A DNA stretch of 64,000 nt. Origin: Hetaerina americana (lineage: Eukaryota; Arthropoda; Insecta; Odonata; Calopterygidae). Below, one piece after another: positions 23,910 to 35,165 of this stretch; within the stretch, counting starts at the first letter, position 1; the number at the start of each line of letters is the position of its first letter. Position numbers and translations under genes: made by a program. The stretch covers positions 818,501 through 882,500 of the forward strand of contig JAKTNV010000009.1 in the NCBI GenBank assembly GCA_022747635.1, given 5' to 3'. Below the pieces are notes generated by a model. That model worked only from the letters and a program-made list of their open reading frames with translations. It ran no database searches and was not told the DNA's origin.

Positions 23910-24030
23910 TAGCAGTGATGGTGTTGAAAATGTATTATTACTCCCAACGCACTACGGTAGCAGAGATCATGTCAGTAAATTTAGAGAGATTAAGATCAGG
24001 ATAGATAGATTTTTTCTCCTATCAAAATCT
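23910..24030 (+). pseudogene. CR1-like LINE ORF2 C-terminal scrap
   Basis: The plus-strand translation VENVLLLPTHYGSRDHVSKF continues into REIKIRIDRFF. It lines up with TEGIIMAPHYLGRSDQKDKL and REIDSRTDRYKYSFF at the end of ORF2 in the LINE at 53.4 kb. Only about 35 residues can be traced. Confidence 0.55.
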
Positions 24031-24607
24031 CCATTCGCGAGAGACCCTAATCCTCTCACGTAAATTGGGCTCGATTCTCAGGAAACTGAATGATTCAAAG
24101 GAGCAGTCGGCATTCGGAACCTAATTCTACTATATTTCTCCTGCCAAACTGAAATTTTAAATAATTTGTGAGAAACTTCGCATTCGAGTATCCTTTTAAA
24201 TTTTCGTTTGAATTCGGAAGTTCTGCCAAAGCCTTAGATGATGTTAAAGCCTACATTTGCCTCAAAAACTTAGTTGATAATATCCACTAAGTTTCGAATT
24301 CTATTTCGTTGTTCAATTTCTAAAATAAAATGATCGGACTCATTTTACGTGCTAGGTATTCAACAGCCATTACCAAAGCCATTTTATTTTCACGTCTCGA
24401 CAGGAACGAAATGACTCAAAAACATTTCTTTGAATTTGTCAAAGGTGAAACACCTCTTGTGTGTCTACAGAGTTGGCTTTCAGCTCGTGGACTGTGGCAA
24501 TACGCGCACGACTTTTAATGCATGTGACATTAAGCGTATGGTATATCGTCACAAGAATTTGTTTTTTCAATTTTCAGTGTTAGAAGACGCCTCTGATCCT
24601 GAAGCTG
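24031..24607. other. Non-coding stretch
   Basis: No feature recognised. Confidence 0.6.
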
Positions 24608-24712
24608 GCCTCGGTAGCTCAACTTGCTAACGCATTCAGCCAGATATCGAGGGATCCGGGTTCGCATCCCAGGCAAGGTGGATCGTTTTTACACTTTGAA
24701 ATTACTGCATCC
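24608..24712 (+). repeat. SINE family 3, head plus body start
   Basis: The tRNA-like head GCCTCGGTAGCTCAACTTGC through the box B-like GGGTTCGCATCCC is followed by CGTTTTTACACTTTGAAATT, the first part of the family 3 body. The rest of the body is missing. Confidence 0.7.
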
Positions 24713-25514
24713 CAAAAATAGTGGTAATAATAAACGAAATGATCTGAGGAAGGGCAACGGGAATATCCCTGATAAACAATAATAAGGATAGGTTAGATAT
24801 TAAGAATGTGGTAGTGGAATGCCTTCAGTCTGCGATAGATGGTGTAAGTGGAGAAGGAAGTAGGGAGACGCAGAAGAGTATTAGCGGCTGCTGACGGGTG
24901 GGCACGAGGAGAAGTGGGGGGAGGTTGCGTCACGCTTTCAACCGTGAACGATGAGTGGTGCACGGAGTTGGATTTCAACTTGTCCATTACAGCAAGTTTT
25001 CCATATTCATCCGAAATCAAACTTCATAAACATCGAAATGCCCTCCCCGTTCCAATAAAATACCAGGGAGTGGAAGGGAAACCGCGATGCGCTTTAATCG
25101 TTTAAAATATTCTTCTCTCGTTCTTGCTTTTATTTAATAATGCTGCCGTAATTTCTCTCTCAGGTGTATCTGATTCTTTGAGCAGTTTTTCTCCCTGGTA
25201 AACTCTAAATCAATCTCCATTAGCGAGAGTGCCCGCCCATCTCAATCCTCCCACCTGAAGGCAACTGAGAAATGCTGGCTCTCATACCCTCTCGCACACA
25301 CAACCCAAGACATCCTAATTGAGGTTGCAGAGAGATAGAGTCTACGTAAGGCAACTTTTTTTTTCAAGAAGATTTCTTAAAAATACGAATTTAGTACTCT
25401 TAGAGTGTTGATGGACTAATAATTATCATTTATTATCTAGGAATATGGCTGGAAGACTTCGTCCAATCAGTTTTAATTCTTTTTCCAAAAAATAGTAAAG
25501 GCAGCTGCTTAATT
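24713..25514. other. Non-coding stretch
   Basis: No feature recognised. Confidence 0.6.
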
Positions 25515-25827
25515 TTAAAGTTTGATTTCGCGAGGAGCTAAAGTGGTTCTCGGGATCATCCGGATGAAGAAGGCGAGGCGGGCAGAGAGGGAGACAAACG
25601 AGGAGGTGCTGGGTAAGGTGAGAGAGGAGGAAAGAGAGTTGTTGGGAGAAATCCGGAGAAGGCAGGAAAAAGGGATGGAGGGCGCATTGATCGGCTGTGG
25701 GATGTTGAAGACTGTAATTGAGGGGAGAATGTTAGGCAAACGAGGAAAGGGAAGGAACAGGATAGGGATGTTGGACGGCATGAAGGGAGGAATGAAGTAC
25801 TCAGAGATGAAGAGGGACTTGATGTAA
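25515..25827 (+). pseudogene. RTE-type LINE, internally deleted, ORF C-terminus
   Basis: One open plus-strand frame joins two distant parts of an RTE-type LINE. It begins with FDFARGAKVVLGII, corresponding by nucleotide match to the reverse transcriptase start at 16.16 kb. It then passes directly to the C-terminal region RMKKARRAERETNEEVLGKV, with EGRMLGKRGKGRNRIGMLDG near the end. The whole reverse transcriptase core is missing. The clean in-frame junction at the AKVVLxII block suggests one deletion or template jump. Stop at 25825-25827. Confidence 0.7.
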
Positions 25828-27139
25828 AATAAAATGTTGGCTTGTGTTTAGCTAAGAGAGTCGATGGAATTGTTGGTGTGCCATTTGATAGCTGTGTCCA
25901 TCCGAAACTTACTTTGACCCGTGGATTCAAAATAATAATAAATAATAATAACAGCCATAAAATGGGCATGTCGTCGCAGGCAACGCTATCCTCGTAGACA
26001 GATATTCAGTTTAACCCACCAGACTTGTATCTTCATGACAGCGCGTGTCAACGACACTACGCTTCGAATCCGGGTCTCATTTTGATCGCTGCCCCCTTCC
26101 CTCTTTCCCTCTCTTGAACTGCTTCCGGCGTAATGTTTGACCTTCGTGCGCCCACCCGAGAAGCCCAACACGAATTCAACACTACGTGCAATGAGTATTT
26201 TCTTCTCCTAGGAGCGTAGTGGTCAATCACGCTGAAGGTTGTTTTGGATCTGCGGACGTCTACCTCGGCGCGGTTTGCAAAGTCCCCAACTCTTGCATGA
26301 TCGAGCGAGTCGCACCTTTCATATTCCGAATGGGAATGCGGGGATCACACACAGTCGCATCGACCCCAAACCCACGGCCCTCCCTCCATTTGCTGCTCCA
26401 CTCTGTCTCATTTCCCATTTTCATTTCCTTCCGTTCCTTCTAGATTTCGACGAATGGAGACTCCCAAAACTGCCCTTTTTCCACAATTTCCACTGCCTCC
26501 TTGAGTCACCACCCACCAGGATACAAGATTGTGACTCCAATAGAAAACCAGCCCCAGCCATCTTTCCACTTGTCCGTAAAAAGCTCATCTGAACATCCGA
26601 GCGTTCCAAACACGTGGGTGGTGTTTTGACCATCCCAGCATTCCATTCACTCCCTTCCCTTTCATCCTTTGCTCCTTTATGATTTGTAAATATTTTAAAC
26701 TCAAAGACAGGCGGCAAGACACCGCTAGGTTGTATAGAAATTGGTGATTTAAAACCGTGCATGCAAGATAAAGAATTTACTTGGACAAGGGTGTCTGAGT
26801 GAGATATCTATCTCCTCTGTAACCAAGAGGGGAACTTCGGTGACAAAAAGGGGAATAAACTAAGGTTAGATGAAATAATAGCAACATACTTATGCATGCG
26901 GAACGAAAAAATAAGAATTTAGCATCGCCAATTGCATTCGCCTACAGTTATTCTGGACTCTTCGTGGGAAAATTCACATCTAAAAGCTCTCTCTTCTGCA
27001 CGCAATCACTCTCATCTTACTGGCATGTTACCTCACATGCAATGGGACTAATAACACACTTACATCATCGCTTCGCTGCCCATTCATGCAAGATGTTTAA
27101 TCTACTGGTATCCCATCAATGATTCTTGACCGTCGAGAC
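25828..27139. other. Non-coding region
   Basis: Includes a short (AAT)n run at about 25929-25951. No domain recognised in the open frames at 26.2-26.8 kb. Confidence 0.55.
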
Positions 27140-27350
27140 GTCCCACTATCTATCTAACATACGCTTCATGACATTCAATGATACGGATGTGAGGGAGATA
27201 GGTCTATTATTATTACCACGTTCCTTCAGGCAGCACATTTTAAATGTATGGGTTGCATTTGCTACTTTCCAGTCTTGAGGAAACTTGTGGCATATTAGGG
27301 ATTTCTTAAATATGATTCCTAGGCACGATTTCCGACGCTAGTTCATTATG
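27140..27350 (-). pseudogene. LINE reverse transcriptase N-terminal scrap
   Basis: The minus strand reads LPQDWKVANATHTFKMC-like sequence followed by NNNRPISLTSVSLNVMKRML. This is the block preceding and including the NYRPISL motif of CR1/Jockey-group reverse transcriptases. It is truncated on both sides and frameshifted; its edge coincides with the left end of the CAGGGTGAAG element. Confidence 0.65.
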
Positions 27351-27464
27351 CAGGGTGAAGCAGAATGAACTCTCTAATTTGACAGGTGAATAGTAAAAAA
27401 CCAAAAAAGATAATTAAAAAACGTTTTATTCCTGTAAACTACATCCAATGTCATTTTGTTTGCA

Positions 27465-27740
27465 TTATATTCTAAAAATTATTTCTTCCAGGTGACGACC
27501 TCGGTGAGCGATGCATGTGTTGAGTCGTTCAAAAGAGTTTTCAAAAACTCTTCTCAGTATATCTCGCCTTATCCGAGCGATGGCATCTGTAATTGCCTCC
27601 TTCAGAGCTTCCAAGGTTCTTGGTCGGATTTTGTGAGCCTCAGTTTTGAGATATCCCCAAAGAAAAAATTGCATGGGCTCAATTCCGCGGAGCGAGGAGG
27701 CCATGGGGCATCCCCTCGTAAGGAGACCAGGCGGCCGGGA
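27465..27740 (-). pseudogene. DDE-type transposase C-terminal remnant
   Basis: The minus strand carries IEPMQFFLWGYLKTEAHKIR and LRRVFENSFERLNTCIAHRG, then RHLEEIIF and a stop. This matches the C-terminal end of the transposases characterised by a PRSPDLTPxDFFLWGYLK block. The Asp expected in that block is Gln in this frame, and the preceding residues are in another frame (WPPRSAELSPCNFF, with Asn). It is therefore inactive. Confidence 0.65.
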
Positions 27741-27818
27741 AATTGTTCTTGCAGAATTTTTTTATTTTATTTTTCTATTTTTTACAAAACAGGCTGCCCG
27801 GTGTTGAAGTTATGCGTA

Positions 27819-28147
27819 CTTCTACATCTACTTAATCTCATATATCTACATAATACCCCGCAAGCCGCCGCAAGGGCGTGTGGCGGGGGGTGTTAGGTCA
27901 TCAACCGTATAAAGGAACAATACCACATGCAAAACAACAACGTGGAAAATTACACCCACAGCAGCGCACACACTCATGCAAAAATTCCTTCATCCAACAC
28001 TCATGCAAACACATTTACCACAAACAGCAAAAAACTGCACCCCAGGATGCAGCACGAAAGCCATCCTACAACACGGAAGCCAGGACACAACAAGCAGGAA
28101 TGTGGAACTCCACCACCACATGAGCATACGACACAAAATACTCGAGA
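27819..28147 (-). mobile_element. CR1-like LINE 3' end (hairpin tail), inside copy A
   Basis: On the minus strand, a 3' UTR rich in TTTGCATGAGTGT-like segments leads to the GC-rich hairpin CCCCGC...GCGGGG (27857-27889) and an ATGTAGAT-type tail. It shares GTGGGTGTAATTTTCC and TTTTGCATGTGGTATT with the tail at 59.3 kb, defining a subfamily. 5'-truncated in the UTR, no coding sequence. Confidence 0.8.
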
Positions 28148-28534
28148 TTCAAAAAGAGTAAGGCCAAAATGCCTGTGAAGGAAACGGCGCACCAAACAGT
28201 CGCTTGAAGGCGAGGGGGCCATGAAAAGGTCTTGGGTAAAGTTCGCGAGGGTTGTCAGTCGCCCAGCAACGAAAATGTTGCTTATTTACTGAACCGGAGA
28301 GGTGAAAATGCGCTTCATCGCTAGACCACAGCGCCATCTGCGTAACCACCAAACTATTATTTTTCTTAAAGAACGTTTCTATGAAAATTTTCGATGCTTA
28401 CTAGGCCACTGCATGGTAGTTTCTATAAATGGCGTTTTTTTATTCAGCTAACGCTACTACTTCTATTCAGCTAATTTAAGTATGTGCTCTTCAGTGATTT
28501 TTTGAAACTTGGGAGTTTATTCTGCTTCACCCTG

Positions 28535-28845
28535 TGCATGCGAGCTGATGTTTGATCGAGACCGGAGGATTGACTTGCGTCAATGTTTTTTAGCGAACGT
28601 TCTCTTTCACAAAGTAAGATTACAAATTCGGATATCGGTTAGCGGAAATGATATGGCAAGCCGTCGGAGACACTTGAAAAGAATTTGCTGAAAACGCTCC
28701 GAAAGAATGATTTTTATGAGTTGGCCTCATCTTAACTGAAGAGTAATCTTTCGCCTCTATAGTCATTGAGTTGTCTAACCCTGGACTTATTTCCCTGAGC
28801 CTCTAAATATTCAGCCATTTTTTATTTTGCATTCGCCTTGCATAT
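28535..28845. other. Non-coding stretch
   Basis: No feature recognised. Confidence 0.6.
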
Positions 28846-29020
28846 TTTTTACTTAGATCTCTTACAATCCTGAATGATCTCACTCCGTTCTTTGCTATAG
28901 ATATCATTGCGTGTATTTCTGCTCTTGTCGTAACATGGCCTTTGACATCTTAACGATTTTCTAACTTCCGCGTCGTACCACCAGGAGTACGTGTTACCAT
29001 TTATAAATCTGCAGAAAAGG
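28846..29020 (-). pseudogene. Possible LINE linker fragment
   Basis: Minus-strand SWWYDAEVRKSLRCQRPCYD followed by EIIQDCKRSKKYARRMQNK resembles the basic linker between endonuclease and reverse transcriptase in CR1/Jockey-group LINEs (W-Y/F-x-x-EVRKxLR...Y). No other LINE motif adjoins it. Confidence 0.35.
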
Positions 29021-29338
29021 CTATTTGGGTCTTCCAACGGGCCACTGCCTCCATCGGTGACGCCAACATTTCGGAAATCGAGTCGCATTCCAGGGCTTGA
29101 TATCATAAGCCCTGAGGATGACAAACGACTCGTTTTTGCAAAATTTTGGCCCAATCGATGGAGGAACTGACCCAATGGAACTAACCCGAGTGACCTTGTT
29201 CACGGTACTTCGCCGGAGAAGCACAAGATCATACTACAATTAATAAATCTACTTGAAATGAGCCTGTTGACTGGCGAGAATTTGATACTAGATGTGATTC
29301 CACGTATTCTCGGTACTGAAGTGTTACCTTCTGATTAA
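29021..29338. other. Non-coding stretch
   Basis: Contains a CTGAGGATGAC stretch at about 29109, loosely like the structured motif at 19.35 and 55.84 kb but poorly paired. Nothing else recognised. Confidence 0.45.
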
Positions 29339-29340
29339 TA

Positions 29341-30093
29341 CGAGGGTCATCCGGAAAGTAGTACCCGTTCGTGCCGCATGAAGTGCTGACGACGCGAGTA
29401 GCCGCTGGACGAGGTCAGATAGCTTCAGTGGCTTGTCTGCCTTCTCTGAGCCAAGTTGCGTGACGCTAGCATTGCCTGTGTTGTTTCTGTGATTGTTTAC
29501 AATGTTTAAAAAAATTGAGAACGCCGCCAGTTGTGAAGTGAGGGCAGTGATTAAATTCCTCAATGCAAGAAACGTTCGCCCATGTGATATTCATCGCCAA
29601 TTAAAGGAGGTGTATGGAGACAATGTAATGGACGAGTCGTCTGTTCGGCGGTGGTGTCGCAACTTCAACATGGGGAGGGGGAACACACACGACGATGAGC
29701 GTTCGGAGAGACCGTCTGTCATTACAGACCAACTGGTGAGCTCAGTTGACGAATTCGTGAGGAACGATCGGCGCGTCACAATTGATGACATCTGTGAGCA
29801 TTTTCCCAATGTTTCTCGAACAATTGTTCATGAAATTGTTAAACACCATCTGCATTATGCAAAACTTTGTGCAAGATGGGTCCCTCGCGTATCTCAATGA
29901 GCTGGCGGCGAAGGACTATGCAGCAGGAATACAGAAACTTGTCACACGTTATGACAAATGCCTTAATTTGCTTGGAGATTATGTTGAGAAGTAGTTTAAA
30001 GTATCCTCTTTCAAATAAAATTTTTTATGTTTGTTAATATTTACTTTTGTCTTTTTAATTCACGAACGGGTACTACTTTCCGGATGACCCTCG
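29341..30093 (+). mobile_element. Mariner-type deletion derivative with perfect 31-bp inverted repeats
   Basis: A 753-bp element. Its first 31 bases (29341-29371, starting CGAGGGTCATCCGGAAAGTA) are repeated without mismatch in inverted orientation at 30063-30093. TA flanks both ends (29339-29340 and 30094-30095), the expected target duplication. Inside is a transposase gene that lacks its catalytic core. Confidence 0.92.
29502..29994 (+). pseudogene. Mariner transposase lacking the catalytic domain
   Basis: From ATG 29502 (an in-frame ATG also lies at 29493) the frame gives the N-terminal DNA-binding part: EVRAVIKFLNARNVRPCDIH, VRRWCRNFNMGRGNTHDDER, then NDRRVTIDDICEHFPNVSRT and YAKLCARWVPR. 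It then hits a stop at 29898-29900. In the next frame the sequence resumes with LNELAAKDYAAGIQKLV and TRYDKCLNLLGDYVEK, the extreme C-terminus, stopping at 29994. The roughly 180 residues with the three catalytic Asp are absent. It could at most encode a DNA-binding fragment. Confidence 0.85.
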
Positions 30094-30095
30094 TA

Positions 30096-30575
30096 TTAAC
30101 AAATGATCTCTTTAGTACGCATTTTGAGACATTTAAGTCCGTACTTTAAATAAAAAAACAAATATTTATTTACAGCCTCGATATCTATGAATCCTCATGG
30201 GGAAAATATATCGTTTACTTATCTTTGGTCGTTAATTATTTTAAGAATTTCTATATTTAAGACTCTTTCGGGTACGTTCGGGTGTGGCAACAAATTATTA
30301 ATATTATCGCCCGTAGCTGGTGAAGTGACAAGTTGCTTTATGGAGTTCAGCATGAAAAATATTGAAAGGCGACTGGCAGGTCACCCTGTTTTAAACTAAT
30401 GCCTATCTGCTGCTCCAATCAATGGAATGGCACTTTGAAATCTGCAATGATAATAATTTCTCTATCGTTATTTTTGAATGAGAAGGTGCTGATGTGCTTG
30501 CCTAGTCTCACCACTGAATTGATTCCATCACTCGGGAATCTATACAATTTGCATTTAGAGATTATTTTAAACTCT
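30096..30575. other. Non-coding stretch
   Basis: No convincing feature. A minus-strand KxLxxFPSDGINS-like reading at 30419-30613 resembles a decayed LINE endonuclease but is too short to call. Confidence 0.5.
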
Positions 30576-30790
30576 TCGATTCCCGGCACTCTGGGCACCT
30601 GCAGCTCCACCAAATCTATGTGATTTTTCAGATAGCAGATCTCCCGGGGAAACCATAACTGGTACAGGGAAATAAAATAGCCCCCCTACCCTGATGTGGA
30701 ATTTCACACGCCGTCGGGCTTAGTACTGGGTGAACTCTACCATCACCTACCAAGCCGCCCTTCGGGTTGATTACTGTGTTTATAGTTTTT
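30576..30790 (+). repeat. SINE family 1, head-truncated
   Basis: Begins within box B (TTCGATTCCCGG) and continues through GCACTCTGGGCACCTGCAGC, ACCCTGATG and TACCAAGCCGCCCTTCGGGT to a TGTGTTTATAGTTTTTTTT tail. A five-base deletion removes the CAAGG that normally precedes GCACTCT. Confidence 0.85.
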
Positions 30791-31396
30791 TTTTATGGAA
30801 AAGGAATTTGGGAAAATGGATAGCAATCTTTCTGTTGCAATAACTATATCCTCGCTGGTGCTTTGGATAAGGTGGTGATATTCAGCGAATGAAGAAGACC
30901 CAGATAAAGTCGCCATCCTAATTCTATCGAACACGGCACATTTTAAAATTCACTCTTATCAAATACGAAATTATTTTAAACAGCTTTTGAGTCATGTGTT
31001 GAGGTTTTGATGAGCGCCCCCCGTTTGAAATTCTCTCCTTCTATAAAGAGTGACTAAAAATAGGAGGATAGATTTTGAAGTAAATTTTACGACGTCGGCA
31101 TTATATCACTTAATAGTTTTCCCAGTCGACATATAAAATCAAATTATTATAAACTTCCAATAATCGTTTCTGGAACTTTGAAATTACCAATATTTGACTG
31201 TAACATGGTATCTGCACTATAATATTTTAAAGCATTGTTTAAGAGAACCATAGTTTATGGCCCAGGATCTTATCGACAAAGTATCAGAATCGTCTATCGA
31301 ATTCTAATTCAGCTCGATATGAAAATATAGAATGTGCTTGTACATGTACATGTATACACCCTTAAAAACGTAAAAAGGTGTATTAACAAATATGCC
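30791..31396. other. Non-coding stretch
   Basis: AT-rich; ACATGTACATGTATACA at about 31342-31358 is a local palindromic run. No gene. Confidence 0.55.
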
Positions 31397-31600
31397 GGCC
31401 CCGGTGGCGGCGGGGTAACGTCCTCGTCTGGGTCGCGGGTTCGATTCCCGCCTGGGTGAGTTTCGCTCCATCTAGGGCTTGGGTGTTTGTAAATGTGACC
31501 ATTGTTATCGTTGTTAATAGTTCGATGTAAAGGCCAAAATGTGCTGTTTTCGGACTTATACTGAATAAATAAAATAAATAAATAAATAAAATAAATATGT
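31397..31600 (+). repeat. SINE family 2, plus copy
   Basis: The tRNA-derived head GGCCCCGGTGGCGGCGGGGT with box B GGGTTCGATTCCCGCC is followed by a body with CATCTAGGGCTTGGGTGTTT and an (AAAT)n tail at 31561-31600. The same head and body are found inverted at 32.1-32.3 kb. Confidence 0.8.
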
Positions 31601-32093
31601 TACTCGACGTTGCGTTGCCATATTTACACGTACACGCCGTGCATGTCATGACAGGTTGTAAAACATTTTAATTGGCGTACAGAGATTTTTCTGGACAGAG
31701 TTTCGGCGCGTAAATTATGCAACTCGTATGAAATGGCCTTCCATAAGTTTCAACACCTAGTTTTCGGATTGCTGAGCTCAGTCGGGGCGGAGAGCAGAAT
31801 TTTTCGGAGGCTCGCCTGTGCTCTGTCGACGACACTTTCCACTCCTCGAGTTTTGGAAAGGCAATGGACAGGCAACGCTGCCACAGTTACACTTCGCAGC
31901 CTGAGATGGCCGTGAATTTGCCATTCGGAAGGCAAAGAGAATTTTCCATGAGATAGTGGCGGCGAAAAAAGAAAATGTAGAGCTGTTTCAAGTCCACTAC
32001 TCGTGTTCAATTTCCCTTTGATCCACGCTCTCCGCATCCACTTTTCTCAGCCAGAGTTTAAAAAGGTATGCTATCGTGTCATGATGAGATGCT
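31601..32093. other. Non-coding stretch between inverted SINEs
   Basis: No feature recognised. Confidence 0.55.
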
Positions 32094-32286
32094 GCGTTTA
32101 TTTATCGACTTAATTGGGCGAGCTTGGGACTAATAGTCCCTTCTTCCACCTAACCCTACATTACAGACATTTGACGACAATCACATACAACCAAGCCCTA
32201 GACGGAGGGAAATCCACCTAGGTGGGAATCGAACCCACGACCTCTGAGTTGGTAGACGAGGACGTTACCCCGCCGCCACCGGGGCC
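32094..32286 (-). repeat. SINE family 2, minus copy
   Basis: On the minus strand GGCCCCGGTGGCGGCGGGGT, then box B GGGTTCGATTCCCACC, then TCTAGGGCTTGGTTGTATG and a GATAAATAAAC end. It has the full anticodon-arm region that the plus copy at 31.4 kb lacks. Confidence 0.82.
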
Positions 32287-34809
32287 TACGTTAATGTATG
32301 ACGGAAGCAAGAGCATGAATTCGGGACGCTCTCGGAAGGGCATTCCAGTCTGTCTGAATCATTGGCAGTCAGCCAAATAGTGGGCGAAACGAGTTCAGGG
32401 AGAAACGGGGGAGAGTGAGTGGTGGGGGCGGGAGGGCAAAGGTCATTTCAGGGCTCAGTCATCGGCGGCTGAGCATCCAAAGGAGCTCTCAAGCGAAAAA
32501 CGGTCTTTCAAGAGGGAGACTAGAGAGGAGTCCCAAACTAGGGAATGTGTTCGCTCAGCCAATCGTGACTTTGACAAATATAGCGCGATAACATTCTAGA
32601 GGGAAAACGGTATTCGGTGCGGGAATGGTGCAAAATTGCTGCGAAAGAAGAGGCATTGTTGGCGATATGCTGGTAATTGCGGGCGGGAGTGGCGAATGCC
32701 CTATCTTGGAGGTGAATTTTAACGGTTAATTGAGCGACATGCGGGAATCTGGTTGAAACGAGCGAAGGAAATAGAGGGAGAAGAATTGAGATTTGCAATA
32801 AAACAGGAAATGGAATGCGATTGCAAATATAAATATTTATGCATTCGCTGTGATGTCACAATAGAGAGATCCTGAAATGTTTAAAACCGACGGTGTCACC
32901 GCTTCCTCATTCACCGGAAGGGCAAAGACGGACGAGGGAGGAGGACCGGGGAGGGGAAGGGGTGCAAGACTAACTAAGGTAAAAGGCAAAACAGAATTTG
33001 CATGTAATGAATTATGCAACATTGCCAGACGTGAAGGCAGGGTTGGGGATAAATATGAGTTATTTTGGGAATTAGTTAGATTGGTGAGAATGGGAAAGAT
33101 TGGTCAGCGAATCATAGATGGAGTCGGTAGGATCTTGAGAGCAGTGTGCTGCGCTGAATTATGGTTTGAAAGCATGTAAAGGTGAACACAAAAAGTAACG
33201 TTTGTCATGAGCAGTGAAGGCTGCATCCGAGCGATAAGATTTATTTGATTAATTCACGGGGTTAAAAGACAAGATACTCGCGTGTTCCCTTCGGGTTGGA
33301 CTGCGCCATTCTTGCCTTCATTTATATCTCAATTTGGCGAATGCCAAAGGCCGTTCCAGCAAACAGGAAATGTTAATTTGGAGCGATCTTTTGAGCTGCG
33401 TTGAAATTTTTTCACTGGCGTCGCTCGAAAGCCAAGTTTGCCACGTCACCTCGCGATCCTCCACGAAGGCGTCCACTCGGGAGCGAACGCGGACACATCC
33501 GGAAGAAGAATAAGAAAGAGATGGCAGGTCAGTGTTCATCTTCGCCAAGTTAGTTGTCGGTAGGTATTATCATAATGTTTCCGACATCCCTTTTCGCGAG
33601 GAAACTATAAACTTAATGCGCCTTTTAAATTATTGAATCATTCATGAGAACATCAACTGATGGCCCTCGCACAATTATTTCCCGCAAAACTTATCGTGGA
33701 GAAAAATGGTTCAAAATGAGGAGTAAACCGATGGCATTCGCGAAAAACAATGAAGGGTAAAAAGATCCCTAAAGACTTCAGTTACCATAGGGAAATGTTG
33801 AATAGTTCCCAAATCTTGTCTTTGTTTTATGAGTTTTAGCGTAGATAAAAAGATATTTACTTATGAAAATGGCGACGAATAGAAATAATGAACGGTATAG
33901 CGAGGAATACTTCGCTGTATGAGCGAGGAAGAGACATGGAATTCGATATGGGCCAGGGAATGCACAAGATGTGATGACTTATGTATCTGGTGGCGACCTT
34001 ACAGCCGCGGTAGAGCGATATGAAGAGAGGGAAGGGCACGGGGTTTGCAGCAAGGGAATATACAGCACGTCCTATGTACGGCACGAAGACCGGTGTTATT
34101 ATTCGGCAGCCAAACGTTGAAGTTAGGTTTTGGACGAACGACGCCACACCACTGAGCTCCAGCGAGAGAGACGGCATCACACGCCACAATAAACTCTTCC
34201 ATTCTGCAAGCGTCCTTCATCCCGTCCTCTCAGTCACCACGCACCATTTGCCTACCGTCCGCCTCGGGTCATTGTTAAACAGCAGAAAACAAGGCATGGA
34301 AATCCAGAATTTTGGCTGAACGTAAAGTATGCTTGCAATGCTTAATTTTTTGAGGGGTGGGGCAATCGCGTTTTATAACGCATGAATCATTTATTATACT
34401 GAATATGTTTACCAGTGAAGTCACGTGGATGACCAAAATAGGCAACTTTTGGGCGGGTCGCGGCACGCATGAATGGGATCGTTCCGGTCGCATCGAAGCG
34501 ACCGCCCGCGCAAGGAACACTGCGGAAAACACCGAGGGGCGGAACATTTAAAACGCGGGTCAAACTGCCCCCTTGTCAACAAGCATTAAAGCCCTGCATT
34601 CCCGGGGGCATAAAGGCGGCGTCAATATTTTCGATACAAATCACGAAAGCAGGAATATGCAGCATTGTGCGGCGGAGTAGATGTGCTCTGGCATGCGATA
34701 AATATTGATAGCCCACCACCACACGCCCCGAGGGTTGCGAATTTAAAACGGTGACAGGCGCTTTAACGTTTCCCACACGCGGGCGCATGCGTGCCTTCAT
34801 GGCCAGCAT
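32287..34809. other. Non-coding region
   Basis: Two and a half kilobases without a recognisable feature. Open frames here carry no domain. Confidence 0.5.
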
Positions 34810-34905
34810 GTTTAGACACAGAAAAGGAACATGGCGTAGATGAAAATAGCTCAGGGCCAGATATATTCTATGATGAGATAGAAAGGGTATTGACTCAAGA
34901 TGGTA
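34810..34905 (+). pseudogene. RTE-type LINE linker scrap
   Basis: LDTEKEHGVDENSSGPDIFY then DEIERVL aligns with LDIERGPDVEEDSVGPAILD and DEIGREL of the RTE copy at 20.9 kb. About 30 residues only. Confidence 0.6.
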
Positions 34906-35034
34906 AAACACTTGGCAGAGTCGCATTTTATTCAAATCAATTCGCATTTTCTCTCACTATAGTATATAATATCTACCCAATTTACTCCAGCAAAATACCC
35001 CTTTCGCAAAATGTACGCAACAAACAAATACATA

Positions 35035-35165
35035 ATTGCCGACAGTATTCAATATTTCTCCCTAATAGTGACCCTATCACAGCTGTTACGTCAACAGTGC
35101 GCCTTCCCTTTCTGAACCCAAATTGATGTTCTTCTAAAGTGTTAATTTCCTTATTTGTAATGTCA
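35035..35165 (-). pseudogene. RTE-type LINE reverse transcriptase scrap
   Basis: Minus-strand KEINTLEEHQFGFRKGRRTV followed by DVTAVIGSL matches the GFRKGRGTRDAI block of RTE-type LINEs. It is inverted relative to the linker scrap at 34.8 kb. Confidence 0.6.

Larger units (their letters stand above)
27351..28534 (-). mobile_element. CAGGGTGAAG DNA element, copy A, with internal replacement
   Basis: Inverted ends CAGGGTGAAGCAGAAT at 27351-27366 and its complement at 28519-28534. Outer regions match copy B at 60346-61288 closely: GTGACGACCTCGGTGAGCGA on the left, GAAACGGCGCACC and TGAACCGGAGAGGTGAAAAT on the right. The middle 150 bp of copy B is missing here and LINE tail sequence stands in its place (27760-28147). 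The coding remnant is transposase-like, suggesting an IS630/Tc1/mariner-related DNA transposon. No target duplication is clear. Confidence 0.75.

Noticed and set aside
30399..30623. Possible LINE endonuclease remnant left of the SINE at 30.6 kb
   Set aside because: Only a short resemblance (FPSDGINS, ADFKVP) and no neighbouring blocks in order.
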